The notes below the pieces were generated by a model, which worked only from the letters and a program-made list of their open reading frames with translations, searched no databases and was not told the origin of the DNA. A stretch of DNA of 64,000 nt from Hirundichthys speculiger (Eukaryota > Chordata > Actinopteri > Beloniformes > Exocoetidae): NCBI GenBank assembly GCA_018398805.1, contig JAGFBZ010000712.1, positions 248,001 through 312,000 on the forward strand, read 5' to 3'. Of the stretch, positions 35,527 to 49,200 are shown piece by piece (position 1 is the stretch's first letter; every line of letters begins with the position of its first letter). Made by a program: the position numbers and the translations under genes.

Positions 35527-35531
35527 TTTAT

Positions 35532-37485
35532 TAACATTGTTTTTCAGTCTGTAAAGATTTAAAGTGCATCAATCCCACCGTAGTCACAGAGAAGCAGCGC
35601 TACATCAGCATCGTCATATTTCCTCGTCTTAACTTTCTGGTGACTTTCGTTTGTCTCTTTATCTCCGTCTCTCTCTCCGTCTTTCTTTTCATCCCTGTTA
35701 AATATTTTTCCTTTGTGTTTCTTGAGGGTTTGCTCACTTCATATCTCCTGCTCTGACACAAAAAACCTGACACATCATCGTTAATACTCCCTGAACACAC
35801 TGTGATAATGAGAGCGCCACTGCCCCCTACTGCAGTATATGTGTAATTACAACGTCTTATAATAATAATATAAGAAAAAGATGTAGGATCAGGAGTGGGT
35901 ACTGATTTTTCAACGTGGCTTCACTGATATCACAGACAAGAAAAGAGAATTTACCATCAAATTATATGTTACTAAGATTTTTCTGCTAGACGCAATTCAG
36001 AAAGTTGCATGCAGAACACAAAAATGCCAGTTGGGAGGGGGCAGGTGGGTCCAGTTTAAATTTAGGCCGCTGTTATCTGCTCTCCTGTGAATGAATGAAC
36101 CTGAGAGGCTTTCACAGAAGCGCCGGTGTCGTCACCAGTCCAACACCGGGGTCGAGGCTCTCCTTGTGTTTCGAAGCCCACCTCCGCGGTGACCTTCCCC
36201 GCCTCGTTCGTCTCCCCACAGCACCAACAGAGGGGCATTCTTCCTCCGGGGGTTTCTACAGTAACGGAGCCGCAAGTGTTTGCCGACTGGGAGGGTAAAC
36301 ATCACATCATTACAATCTGAGTGTCCGCAGAGGTCACCATCAATGTCGCCTCGGTGATGCGTGTGTGTGTCTGCACATGCTCGTGGTTGTGTGTGTGTGT
36401 GTCAGAGACACTCAATGTTTTTTCTTTTTACCCAAATGAAGAAACTTACCAAGTCTTTTGGTCCTTCAGTCAGACCATTTACTTTACTTCATTGTCTTCA
36501 TTGCAAATAACTGACATATAAATGAAGATTTAAGTTTAAAACAACCACTCAAAGCCCTGATGTTCACCGTAGACGGTCTGAGCAACCGGTCCTGAGTACC
36601 TTCTGGGGGTTTCATCCACTTGCACTGTGAGAAACTGGTGAAAGAGCAGTTAGCACCAGCTGAGTGGAGAACATAGCAGAAAAATGGAGGAGAAACTATT
36701 TGGTGTGTTTTGCTCTCGTCATAAAGATGGTTTTGCTGTTCATGGCTGTGAGAGCGCCAAATCAGATTCTGTCAGCCTTCACGTCTGACTTGTAGACTGT
36801 ATCAGAAGAACTGGACAAACCCTCTGTGATGTCATCCATAGGTTACTTAAGAGTCGCCTCTTTTTCCTTTTGCTGCAGGATCCCATGTTGCAAATGGGCA
36901 GATTAAGCCTGGAAGCCTATTTGGCTAGCTTAGCTCATGCTAGCCTATTATCATGTTGATTAACATTACTTTACATTAATTCTGATTAATTAATGTAATT
37001 AATTAATCAACATCTTCATTTCAAGTGTCACTACTGATAAAACATCCAAAACAAATGGCACCAGTCAGAGCTGAAATGAGGACTAGTAGCAGAACTCTGC
37101 AGGGATCCACAGTCATTTGCCTTGTTGCTTGAGGGTCTATGTTGGTCGCATTAACCGGTGGGTTGGGCAAACTGTATCCCTGCGAGTGACGACGGATACT
37201 AGTGGACTTCCACTATTTCTCATTTCAACTCTGTCATTGGTCTGGAAGAGTTCTGAAATAAACAAAGGGGATTGTTCAACTGGAGGATCCAGCTACTGTA
37301 AGAGGTAGAAGGCAGTCCAGCTGGTGTCTGCTCCTGACCACTAGCTACTGGCTCCAGTAGCTAGTGGAGTAAATCCCCATTAAGCCCCAAAATGCCCAAA
37401 TCTGAAGCAGTAATAAGCATACTTGCTGACTGCTATAAATAAAATGGTTTTGGTATCTATAGTTTGATTTGACATTCAAGACAAC
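35532..37485. other. Intergenic with repeat fragments
   Basis: No gene was recognised. The block 36806-36850 (ggacaaaccctctgtgatgt) is a copy of the dispersed repeat seen at 19450 and 56245. Around 36955-37015 is an AT-rich inverted pattern (taattaatgtaattaatta). A short TG repeat lies at about 36390. Confidence 0.45.
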
Positions 37486-37488
37486 TGT

Positions 37489-37492
<4 letters not shown>

Positions 37493-37519
<27 letters not shown>
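37493..37519 (+). repeat. Poly-G run of about 27
   Basis: An uninterrupted G homopolymer follows tgtatt and is followed by tgtacc. Such runs form four-stranded structures and are poorly measured by sequencing, so the length is approximate. Confidence 0.9.
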
Positions 37520-39585
37520 TGTACCACATCAGAAAAAAATTATTTGAAGCAAAAAAGCTGACCAATAAAATGGCCAGATACCATTTGATTGACAGCTAAC
37601 CTTGTCTCTGTCATTGACAATGTGAGATCACACCAGCTTTGGATTTTTCATCCATAGAAAGTCTAACTGCAAAATACATTTGTCAGTACATAACATCAAA
37701 GGGCTAGATCCAGATATTTGGATATCTGCATATTCACTCATTTGGTGGACAGCTGGTTTTCTTATTCTGTTTCCCAATATTCTTTTAAATCTTTATTTCC
37801 TTTTTTGTTTTTTTGCCTCTGCAAAGAGCTGAATTGCAAAATTAATTTATCACTGTGAAGCGTGATGTCACACCCACCTGACAGTAGCAGTATCCCCATT
37901 TTCAATAAGAAATTAACTGTAAAATATATTTGACACAGAGTCATATCAGTTGGCTGGATCCAAATATTTAAATACCTTGAAATTTGTTCATTAGGTGGAT
38001 ATACAGTTTTGTATTTTGGTATCCAGATATTTATTTTTTTTCTTTCATAAAAGAGGCAAACTGCACAATGTTATGTTACATAACTTTGATTTTACATACT
38101 GAGAAATTTAGTTTGTTAGTATCAAACATCAAAGGACTGGAATCAAATATCAGAAATCCAGACATTCACTCAATCACTTTAACAGAATAATCAGTTTAAT
38201 ACAGTCGACTAAGTAGTTGAGACAGTATGAAGGAGCTGTTAGCAGTGATAGCTAGCCGCTAGCTAGTGTCACATTTGTCAGGAAATACTTTGAAGATGAA
38301 AAGGTAAAGAGTAATAGCTACAACCAAAATGCTTTTGTGGCAAATACTGTCCAAATCTGGAAAAGTGATACCGGTATAGCTGAGCTATGATGTTTAATTT
38401 GTTGCATTTATTATAAGTGCAACTATTTCTATTGGAATAGTTGGTTAGCTTCCATTTTATGTAATATAATTTATAATAGCACATAATTATTCACATTTAT
38501 TATTCACAGCCAGAGTCTGGGCAGATGAGAGCTCTCAGATGAGAGCGTCAGTTCAGAATGGTTGCCCTGGCAACAAAATCACTGTGAGTAATCCAAGATG
38601 GCAGCCAAGGTAACGTTACGGCTTAGATCCACAAGGACGGGAACAATCAACAACACAACACTTGCAAATTTAGTAGGTGTTTGTGAATGACTCAAGTGGT
38701 TTATTTTAAAGTGGTCTTTGTCTTTCTTTAATAATTCCTGTAGACAGAAGAAATAAAAAACTAAAAATGTAGCTATGACTCACTATCCAGTAAACATCGC
38801 TGGTGGCTCCAATGAAAAGGCAGAGCAGAGACTAAAAAGAGAAGGGTTTTTTTTTAACTCATGGAGAGGGGGGGCACTCATTCACAGGAGAGATGTCCAA
38901 AGATGTCTATGTCTTATTCATTTTGCTAGCTGGGTTAAATTTTGGCGCTCAAGTGACCGAGATGTCACTGGTCACTTTTCAAAATAAAAGATTTTTCAAA
39001 ATAAAAGCTCAGTTCAGACTTATATAATAAATAAAACTTAAAAAACAACTTTTTTCTTGCATAGTCCGGTAATAATTGATCCACGGCCCAGGGGTTGGGG
39101 ACCTCTGCTTTAAATCACTTGTGCTGTAAACTAAGAGCGTACCATCTTTAGTAGAAGTACAGCAGACTTAAACAAAGGAGGCTGGGACGTAAATCTGGCT
39201 CGGACAGCGTGGCGCTGCTGGACAGCGATCCTCCCTGGGCTAGCAGGCCATAGAAGAAAGCTGAATATGAGGAATAATTGAAAACTCAAGTTATACTACA
39301 GAGTACTGAGCTAACGGTAAATTAAAGTAAATACAGGGCCAGTGTCACCTACATAGACAAGATAATGATTCTTCTTAATAATTAAGGTGGATGCTAAATC
39401 CAAATGCTAAATCTGAATGGTTTTTCATGACTTTTTCCTTTGGGTTGCTATTTTAAACCCAGGAAAGAATTTGGGCAAGTTTGAAAATTTTATATGATCA
39501 TAGTAAAAGTTCTTGTTTTTTTTTTTCCGCATAAGATTCTTAAAGCCATCATCTTCCACTGTGGACAGAAGTTAAAGGTCCTTCA
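37520..39585. other. Intergenic with old transposon debris
   Basis: Short open frames only. ggcccaggggttggggacct near 39085 resembles the end of an old hAT-type element. No gene was identified. Confidence 0.4.
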
Positions 39586-39589
39586 CCAT

Positions 39590-39950
39590 CATTTCTGACA
39601 GGCTCCTCGTAAAAGTTAGCACTGTTGCCTGGCAATAAGAAGGTTCCTGGTTCAAACCTCAGCAGGGGTCTTTCTGTGTGGAGTTTACATGTTCTCCCCG
39701 TGTTTGCGTGGGTTTCCTCCGGGTACTCCGGGTTCCTCCCACAGTCCAAAGACATGCATGTTAGGTTGATTGGTGGTTCTAAATTGCCCGTAGGAGTGAT
39801 TGTGAGTGCGGATGGTTGTTCATCTACATGTGACCCTGTGATGGACTGGTGACCTGTCCAGGTGTACCCCTGCCTTTCACCTGAAGAGAGCTGGGATAGA
39901 CTCCAGCAGATGACCCTGCAGAGGATTAAACGGACATAGATAATGGATGG
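39590..39950 (-). repeat. Teleost interspersed repeat copy B (reverse)
   Basis: Reverse-complement blocks match 20462-20705: ctcccacagtccaaagacat, gtgatggactggtgacctgt, ccaggtgtacccc and gagctgggatagactccagc. The 138-codon minus-strand frame is contained in the repeat and is not a gene. Confidence 0.7.
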
Positions 39951-40805
39951 AAGTCTGCAAAACATCTACTTGTAATTTATATTTAATTATCCCACATGAT
40001 CACTTTCAACGTTAACACAATAAGGTAGTGATATTTAATCAAATCTGAGCCATATTCAAAACAGCATCATATTCGGTATTTGTTTTAACTGCAGTAAATG
40101 TATCAATTTAAATGACAAGGTTCGGTGAGATAAATGTATTACATCAAGGTATTGGAATAATTTATACCACTTTAAATGGCTAGAAAAACAACTGAGCAGC
40201 TGTCACTACTCTCAATCCTGCACCTGTTTCTCACTAACCCTGCAGAGCAAGTTCTTCCAGAAAACGAGCCTGTCTCCTCGGGTTGACATGTCCTCTTCAC
40301 CCTCAAAAGCGTGAGGCGACCACACTAACTGATGCTTTTAAAGCACAGCAGCATCACAGCGTGTAAATTGACTGACTGGTGACCAGAGATATATCTATCT
40401 GAGAAACTGCTCCACACGACCATCCCACTCTTCTTTAGAGGTGGGCGATACTGGGAATTTTGGTAACGATTCGATATCAAGCAAATACAGGGCCAGTATC
40501 GCCGATACCGATACCGATACCAATGCTTTTTCATATTAAGCTTGATCTATCATGAAAATGCTGACTTTTTGGTGTTTTTGTGATTTTTGTCTTCGGATTA
40601 TTTTGTTAAAACCTAGAATACAATTCCGATGCTTTATTATCACAATTAACATTTTTCTGTAAATATTCTTTGGAGTTGAATTGTTCTGTTCATAATGTTT
40701 TTCCTAGTCCACCTTTAAAATTATATCTTTCAATACTTGTGTAATTTTGTTTGGACTGTATGAACTTTCCTGTTGCTTTAACTATAAAGCCCATGTTGTG
40801 GGATA

Positions 40806-42432
<1,627 letters not shown>

Positions 42433-43399
42433 TAAATAAAGGATTGTCTAATGTGATTATATCTTAGATAACACCTGTGGTGTCTGAACAATATGATATT
42501 TACATGATATTTACCTTTTATAAGTTCAACTAGACTCTTCTCAGTTTTAAGGCCTCTAAAGAAGTTCATTGAGTTTAAGAACATTCTGTAGAGTCAGCGA
42601 GTTCATGTTGGTGTGTCTGTTAGTCCACATCCTGTCTTTTTCAGCAAAAGTACAGTTCAGGGCCAAAAAGAGACAAGAACTGAGAATCTGTCTTAGGGAG
42701 TTTCTGATCGATTCCAACTGTAAACTTCAGACGGTACTGTTTATGTTTGAAGATAAGCATGCAAGGAGGGAATTTGTACCTTTCTCATTAAATTTGACTG
42801 ATTCCACCTGTGAAACTGAAGATTGGAAAGACGTTACACAGAGGCTATAAAGAGCCTGCGTATGTCTTTGTTCTTCGAACTTTCCCTCATCAGCTCAGGA
42901 AGGTCCCAAACTGCTGCAGAAAGTCTGTCATTTATGCCTTCTTTTTTCTGTAAATAAATATCTTTTTTACATTTAAAAGTCGGCCTGGAGCAGCTTTTTT
43001 CTGAACCAATTTGACACACTCAGAGCACCACAGCGAAGCCAGAGAGGAAGGGAGAAAGAGAAAAGTCACCCCGTCGTCGCCTGGAGATCTCCAAACTTCT
43101 TCTAACGACAGAAAACCACACACCTTTCAATGGGATACGTGACATGTACTGGGTTATTTCATGGTCTTAATTATGTTTTTTTGAGGTGGCTCCAGTAACA
43201 TATGACTTAAGTAACATGTACTTTGAAAGTTAATATTAATTGATGCTGAAATTGACCACTCTTATCTACCTGGATACTCTGTTGGACTGAAGGAGGACAC
43301 AGCGACAGTGTGTTTTTTTTTACATGAGTATTATTCAATATCAATACCAGCATTGGAATCGATATTATCGATATTTGGATGATCTGCCCATTCTACTCT

Positions 43400-44525
43400 T
43401 CTTCCTCTCTCTTTTTTTATAGCCACACTTTTACTAATGTCGGCCTATTTATTTAACTTCTGACTGGTTTGAAGACCCAATTAAAATGGGCCTGCAGGGA
43501 GGGAAATCCATAGCACCCCCAGCGGGAAGACAGGAAAATATGAGCTACACATATCTGGTAGTTTATATATTAAAGCTGCCCACATTAGAATCATACGTTA
43601 GCATGTGCTAAGCTAAAATAGCTAACTTGTGATTACTGAGATGAGGTGGGCTTGTTCTGTGTGGTCCTGCTTGTTCCACTCATATACCCATTTTTAAAAT
43701 TATGTTTATACAGTCTATGTGTCTGACACAAACAAAACACCAAAGTCCACAAAGTGATAAAATCAGTTTAATAAAGACTCTCCCCACTTAGAGGATATAA
43801 GGCCAGAACACAGCAGGCCGCAAGATCCGAGTTTATGAACAAAGCAGAGCATCCGTGCACAGACTCAGAAGCTTCCCGCATGAAAATCAATATCACAGAT
43901 AGTCTGACTGAATCAGACCACATCTGGACAGTTGGGTGAGCAAATAAACAATTTGTTTTTGTTGACTTTGACAGCCAGTTAATCAGTCATGTATCATGTA
44001 TTTAAAGTATGTAGGGGACATGTCACTAAATCGGTTAGCACTGGTCTGCACCATATCTGTGATTTTACAACCGTGGCAACTTAGGTACATATGTCATGTG
44101 TTGTGACTGAAATTCAACTGTAATGTTTGATCAGAAACACCCATTTCAATATTACCCCATAATTATGCAAATACAAGCCAAGAAGTCATATCACAATTCA
44201 AAGTTTTAGTTAATTAAATGTTAATTGTTTAACAAAATGCAAGGCCTTGATGACACATCCAGGAATTAATGTCTTTAAATTATAGTAAAACACAGACTTA
44301 TCCTGTCCGAATGCACTGAACAAAACATAGACATCAGGGTGTCATTTCTGAATGACTGGAAGGTCCGGGGTACCACTAGTCCAGCACGGATAAGGCATTA
44401 GTCATATTTTTGTGTGCCCAATCATAACTGTGAGGGTTTAATAGACAGGGATGACAGATATATGATGACCTCAGACTGAAGCTAAAGTCCTACTGAATGT
44501 GGAACGGCTGTTGTCCAGTTTCGCT
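43400..44525. other. Intergenic, no recognisable gene
   Basis: AT-rich sequence with no convincing open frame or recognised repeat. Confidence 0.45.
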
Positions 44526-44559
44526 TCGTCGTCAGCGTGATCTCAAGTGACATGGGGCT

Positions 44560-45530
44560 TGGTTTTAAAAGCACAGCGCCTGCCAGCGCTACCTCTTCAG
44601 CTGAAATTGTGAGATCACGAGTTTTACTGAAGGTTTCGGTCGTCTGTTCATTTAGAGACATATATCTTATTAGGTCTCGTTCTTTCCAGAATTATACATT
44701 TAAAAAGGCGAAGTTGTGTCAAACAAAATGTGCTTTTTGACTTCTAACTGACCCTCTCCATATACATGGTCCAAATCTCTTCTAAACCCACTGAACTGTT
44801 TATACACAGCCTCCACGTCATGTCCATGTATGAGTCAAAGTCCATTGGTGGTGTTTTATTTGGGAGATTCACCAGATCCTCTATGCCATTCTCGTATCTG
44901 ACTTCCTGCCTAATTGATCTGCTGACTGTGAATTGATGGGGTCTAGCAGCGGTCCAGCGCCAAAATAGACTTGATACGTATCTCAACTGGAGCAGAGTCG
45001 ACGGTCGTCCCTGGTACTCCTCGAAACTGCTCCATGGCACCTCTAATGTCACAACTGTCATAGACTTGAATGGCTGCAATTCACTCTCTATTCTATATGG
45101 CAGCAGGATGCTGAAAGATCCGTGTTCCAGTTTTAAAGCTGCTGTGGTGCGACCTCAAGTCCCACAGAAAGCAACTTGGAGAGAAGCGCCAGCAAGCGCC
45201 GCCTTTTCAGCTGTTTTAGTGAAAACGAACTCACCTGAAGGTTTTCGAGATCACGTAATTGTTGCGTGGGAGTCTCTTAAAAAGGCTGAATGCTGTCAAA
45301 TCATGTTTTTTCGACTTAAAGATTGACCCTTTCCTCATACATGGTTCAAATCTCTTCTAATATAGAGACATAATGCCGTTGGAGTTGTAGTCTGCTGGTA
45401 GTGCTTTATTTTGAAATTTCCCCAGCTGTACTCTACCATTTTTTTGTCCGACTTCCTGCCAACTGTGATGTGCTGTGTATAAATCGGCGCGGTCTACCAG
45501 CAGCCGAGCGCCAAAATAGATTCGACACAT
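44560..45530. repeat. Two diverged direct copies of one repeat
   Basis: Matching landmarks occur in order at two places: gcgcctgccagcgctacctc versus gcgccagcaagcgccgcctt (about 44577, 45188); catggtccaaatctcttcta versus catggttcaaatctcttcta (44765, 45342); gactt-cctgcc (about 44900, 45450); and agcgccaaaatagacttga versus agcgccaaaatagattcga (44955, 45507). The small frames on either strand are not genes. Confidence 0.6.
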
Positions 45531-45942
45531 ATCACTGATGGAGGAGCGTAGACAGATGCTTCTGGCAGCTGCAGGGCATTTCTCATTGACTCACTGACTT
45601 GACTCATTGACTTGAATGGTGGCGATTCAAAGCGTCGCTGTTCCACTTCCGTTCCACATCTTGAGGGACTTGAGCTTCAGTGTTTGTGACATTTTAATTG
45701 TATGCAGTATGTTTTGCAGTGACCCTAACACTGCCAGAGGAAAAAAAAAGAAACAAAAACAAGAGAGAACAGGAAATCAGGAAGAAATTCTGCAAGCAAC
45801 CTCTCATGGTTGATATTTTCAAAATGGTTAGCACAATAAAGCAACCCAGCCAGTGAGTGCGCACACAACAAAATCAAACATACGCAAACACACTCATGCA
45901 CACATGTGGGTAGAATCAGGGTTTTAATTTCAGATCTTTTCC

Positions 45943-45948
45943 TTTAAT
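45943..45948 (-). terminator. Candidate poly(A) signal ATTAAA for the CLIC gene
   Basis: Read on the minus strand, ATTAAA lies about 180 bases beyond the stop codon. A second one lies at 45923-45928. No canonical AATAAA is closer. Tentative. Confidence 0.3.
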
Positions 45949-46128
45949 CTGATGTTGTATTTCTTCTTTTTCTGTCCTACACCCCCTGTAGACCTTACTG
46001 AAACATCTAACCAATGTTCTAGTGTCCTTCATCGTCTTCTTTTCCTTCTCATATATAATGTTTTGATTACTTGTTGACCTGCTGCTTCCTGATTCACATG
46101 AACAACCAGCAGAGTGAACCTCTAACCC

Positions 46129-46290
46129 TCATTTGATTCGTCTTGCAACATCCAGATAGGCGAACTCGATCTCCTTCTCAGCAGGACAGGTGCTGGTGAA
46201 CTCCTCCCTCTGGTAGGCGCTGTTCAAATACCTCCAGATGCCACTCATCTGGGCCGGGATCTCGAAGCCACGGTACTTCTTAGCTACAAC
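46129..46290 (-). CDS. clic6: CLIC6-like exon 6 (C-terminal)
   Basis: The acceptor is ttctag|gttgta on the minus strand. The exon reads V-V-A-K-K-Y-R then I-W-R-Y-L-N-S-A-Y and ends D-V-A-R-R-I-K and TGA (46131-46129). These are signature C-terminal segments of the CLIC family's all-helical domain. Confidence 0.92.
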   Translation of the reverse strand, partial: VVAKKYRGFEIPAQMSGIWRYLNSAYQREEFTSTCPAEKEIEFAYLDVARRIK

Positions 46291-49200
46291 CTAGAAAAAA
46301 AAACATGCAAATACAAGAGTTTTGACCAGAGAAAGACTGTTGGTGGTCTTTGGGCCGCTGAACACTACAGCTTCTACAAAGGTGAGCCAACCTTCAGGAT
46401 GTGCAGTTTAGGCAGCAGGTTACAGTCAGCCAAGGTGAGCTCAGGACCATCTAGGAAACACCGGGAGGACTCGGGCGGGTCTCCTGAGGCATCGGCATCA
46501 ATCTCCTCAGGTAGCGGAGTCCTGAGGAAGTCGTCGAGGCGCTGAAGTGACTTCACCAAGGTTTTCTCTAAGGCTGGGGATGCAGATAGCAGTGCACACG
46601 GATTAAATTTATTTTTCAACATACAAGATGACAAACTGAGAGCAACAAGTTCTTTAACTCATTTGAACATTTGTTTGTTCATAGAAACTGTAGCAATTAA
46701 ATTTAAATTACAGGGTGCAAGAAGTTTATCACATCTCAGGTTTAAAGAACCACATGCATGGTCACATAAACACTTTAGATTTATCCCTTTAAATGTATTG
46801 TTTGTTCATTTGTTTTCTCTTGTCTTTTGGTTTCTCTCATTGTCTCCCTCACTCTCTCCCCAGCCAACAAACATTCTCAGTTTGCATGATGCAACACAAT
46901 GTTGAGATTCCCCAGTTTAGGTTTAGGCACCAAAACAGTTAATTTTATGTGCCAAAAACTACCCAGTTAGTTTTGGGTGCCAAAACCAGCCAGCTTAACT
47001 TAGATGCCAAAAAACTACCCACTTAGGTTTAGGAATCTAAACAACCCAATCAGGCCGAGGTGTCTGTCATGGCCTGGGTCGGCCATGGCAGCCCTGTGTG
47101 TGTCTGTCTGTCAAGTTGGCGTCTCTCCCTGTCTTTAGTGGTTCCTGTTTTACTTTGAAGGTCTGTCTTGTCTCTATTGTGTTCTGCTTTGCTTCCTTCC
47201 CCTCGTTACCTCTGATTCCCTGCACCTGCCTCTTGTCTGTTCCTCTGTGTATTTAAGTCCTGTCATTTTCCCCTGTTCTCTGTGGGTCCATTGTCGTGAT
47301 TTACATGTTTGCAGTCAGGTTTGTTTTCCCTCTTGTCATTCTCCCCGGATTAAGATAAGTTTATGTTTTTGTATTTTGATATTTTTGACATTTTGGACTT
47401 TTGTGTTTTTGATCCTTTTGAGTTTTGTTATTAAACCCTTTGCCTTGTTGAGATCTCCTGCTCTCTGGTCCTCCTTCATACTCTGCAAACCATGACAGTG
47501 TCAAAACTACCTGGTAAGATTTAGGTACCATAACTAACCAGTTAAACTTAGACACCAAAACCTACCCAGGTGGATTAAATTGCAAAAACTCCCAAGTTGG
47601 GTTTAGGAAGTAAAACTGGCTAGTGCTTAGGTGCTGAAGCTACCTGGTTCAATTTAGGAATCAAAACCACCTGGTAAAGTTTAGACACCCAAACTTGGGT
47701 GACAAAATTTCTCAGTTAGGTTCTGGCCCAGAACTACTCAGTTAAGTTTATGTGTTAAAAGAAAACCCAGTTAAGTTTAGAAAGCGAAGTTACCCAGTTG
47801 GGCTTAGGAATCAGATGTTCTTTGGTCTGTTTTATTATCTTTCCTTAATTTGTTTTGCTTGCCTTTTGTTCACTGAGATATCAGATCTCTGCCCTTGTGT
47901 TGAATCAACATTTCATTCTAGTTGGTTTGGTTTATCCACTGATTCACTTCAACAACATTATTCATCCACAGTTATCTCCTGAGAGGACTCACTCCTCTGT
48001 CCTGATGTGTCCTTACCTTCATTGGTGTCTTTTCTTGGGTTTTTAATGTAAGCGGAGAACTTGGCAAACACGTCAATCCCTGCTGTGTTGGCTTCAGGAT
48101 GTTTGGGAGCCAGTCTTGGGTATCTGGTATTAAAGACACATGAAAGAACACAACTGTGTTATCTGTCTCACCTGTTGACACTGTTTGAAAAGAGCTGCTT
48201 CTCCAAGACATCTGATGAGTGATGGGAGATGCTGCTTAACAAATGTTTAGTCTGTTCTGCCAGTGTAATTGTGTTTGTGTACCGTGGTGGGGTCAGCTTC
48301 TCCTCCAGGAACTCCTCTATCTTGTTCACATCAACCTTGACCTCGCTGTTGAAGGTCATGAACGGAGGGTGTGTCCCCGGAGCAAGGTCCTGCAAGTCAG
48401 CTGGTTTCCTGACAACAACAAACCCAACAAGGCTGGTCACTGAGCTAAGCACAAGGGACAACATCCTTTTTCCAAAGCTGAAGCGATTGTAGAAGTAGGG
48501 AATATTGCAGTTCATGGATTTTACATTCACCAACTGTAACTTGCTAGTTTGGTTTATGCACCAAATCTACCCAGTTAAGGGGTGACTCCAAAAGCCCTTC
48601 TTCACTGACCTCCATGTTAAAATGTCGACCTCTACAGCAGAAGTAAACATACTTACAGCCTGGTACAAAAACCAGTTTTAGTCTCTCTTGCTGGAATTCA
48701 CATCCATGACAACTGTACAGGGGTGAATTTTTATGAGTTACAGCTGCATTGCGGTCAATGACGTCAAACAGCTAACTGCCACCTTAGCTACTTAACATTT
48801 TGTGGTGAACCTGTTTTCTGAGCTGTGAGTAAAGTATAATTGTTCTTGTTTTAAAGATAACATGTCTTGTTGTACTGTTAACTGTACTAAGAGGCTGCCG
48901 TGAAGGACTCTGAAAGTGGGTTGGCCTGGAAGGGGGCGGAGGCCAAGGTGGCTCATCTGGAGCAGCCAGCAGCAAATACCATCGCCCCCATCCAAATGCA
49001 GCTAGGTTGTGCTATCTGGACAACCTGTATATAATGACTCTTCCAGGTTGCCAAGCCAAAGTACAGCTGGCCAGCAATGGCTGACTTTGGTCATCCAGCT
49101 AGCAACCGATTGAGTGTGGTAGGTCCAGAGGAGCCCTGCTCGTGCTTGCTTTAGATGTCTTTTTGGTTTCAAAATCTGAATAAATGTAACAGTAATTGTA

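Noticed and set aside
39549..39965. 138-codon minus-strand frame
   Set aside because: It is contained in an interspersed repeat whose other copy at 20.5 kb reads differently.
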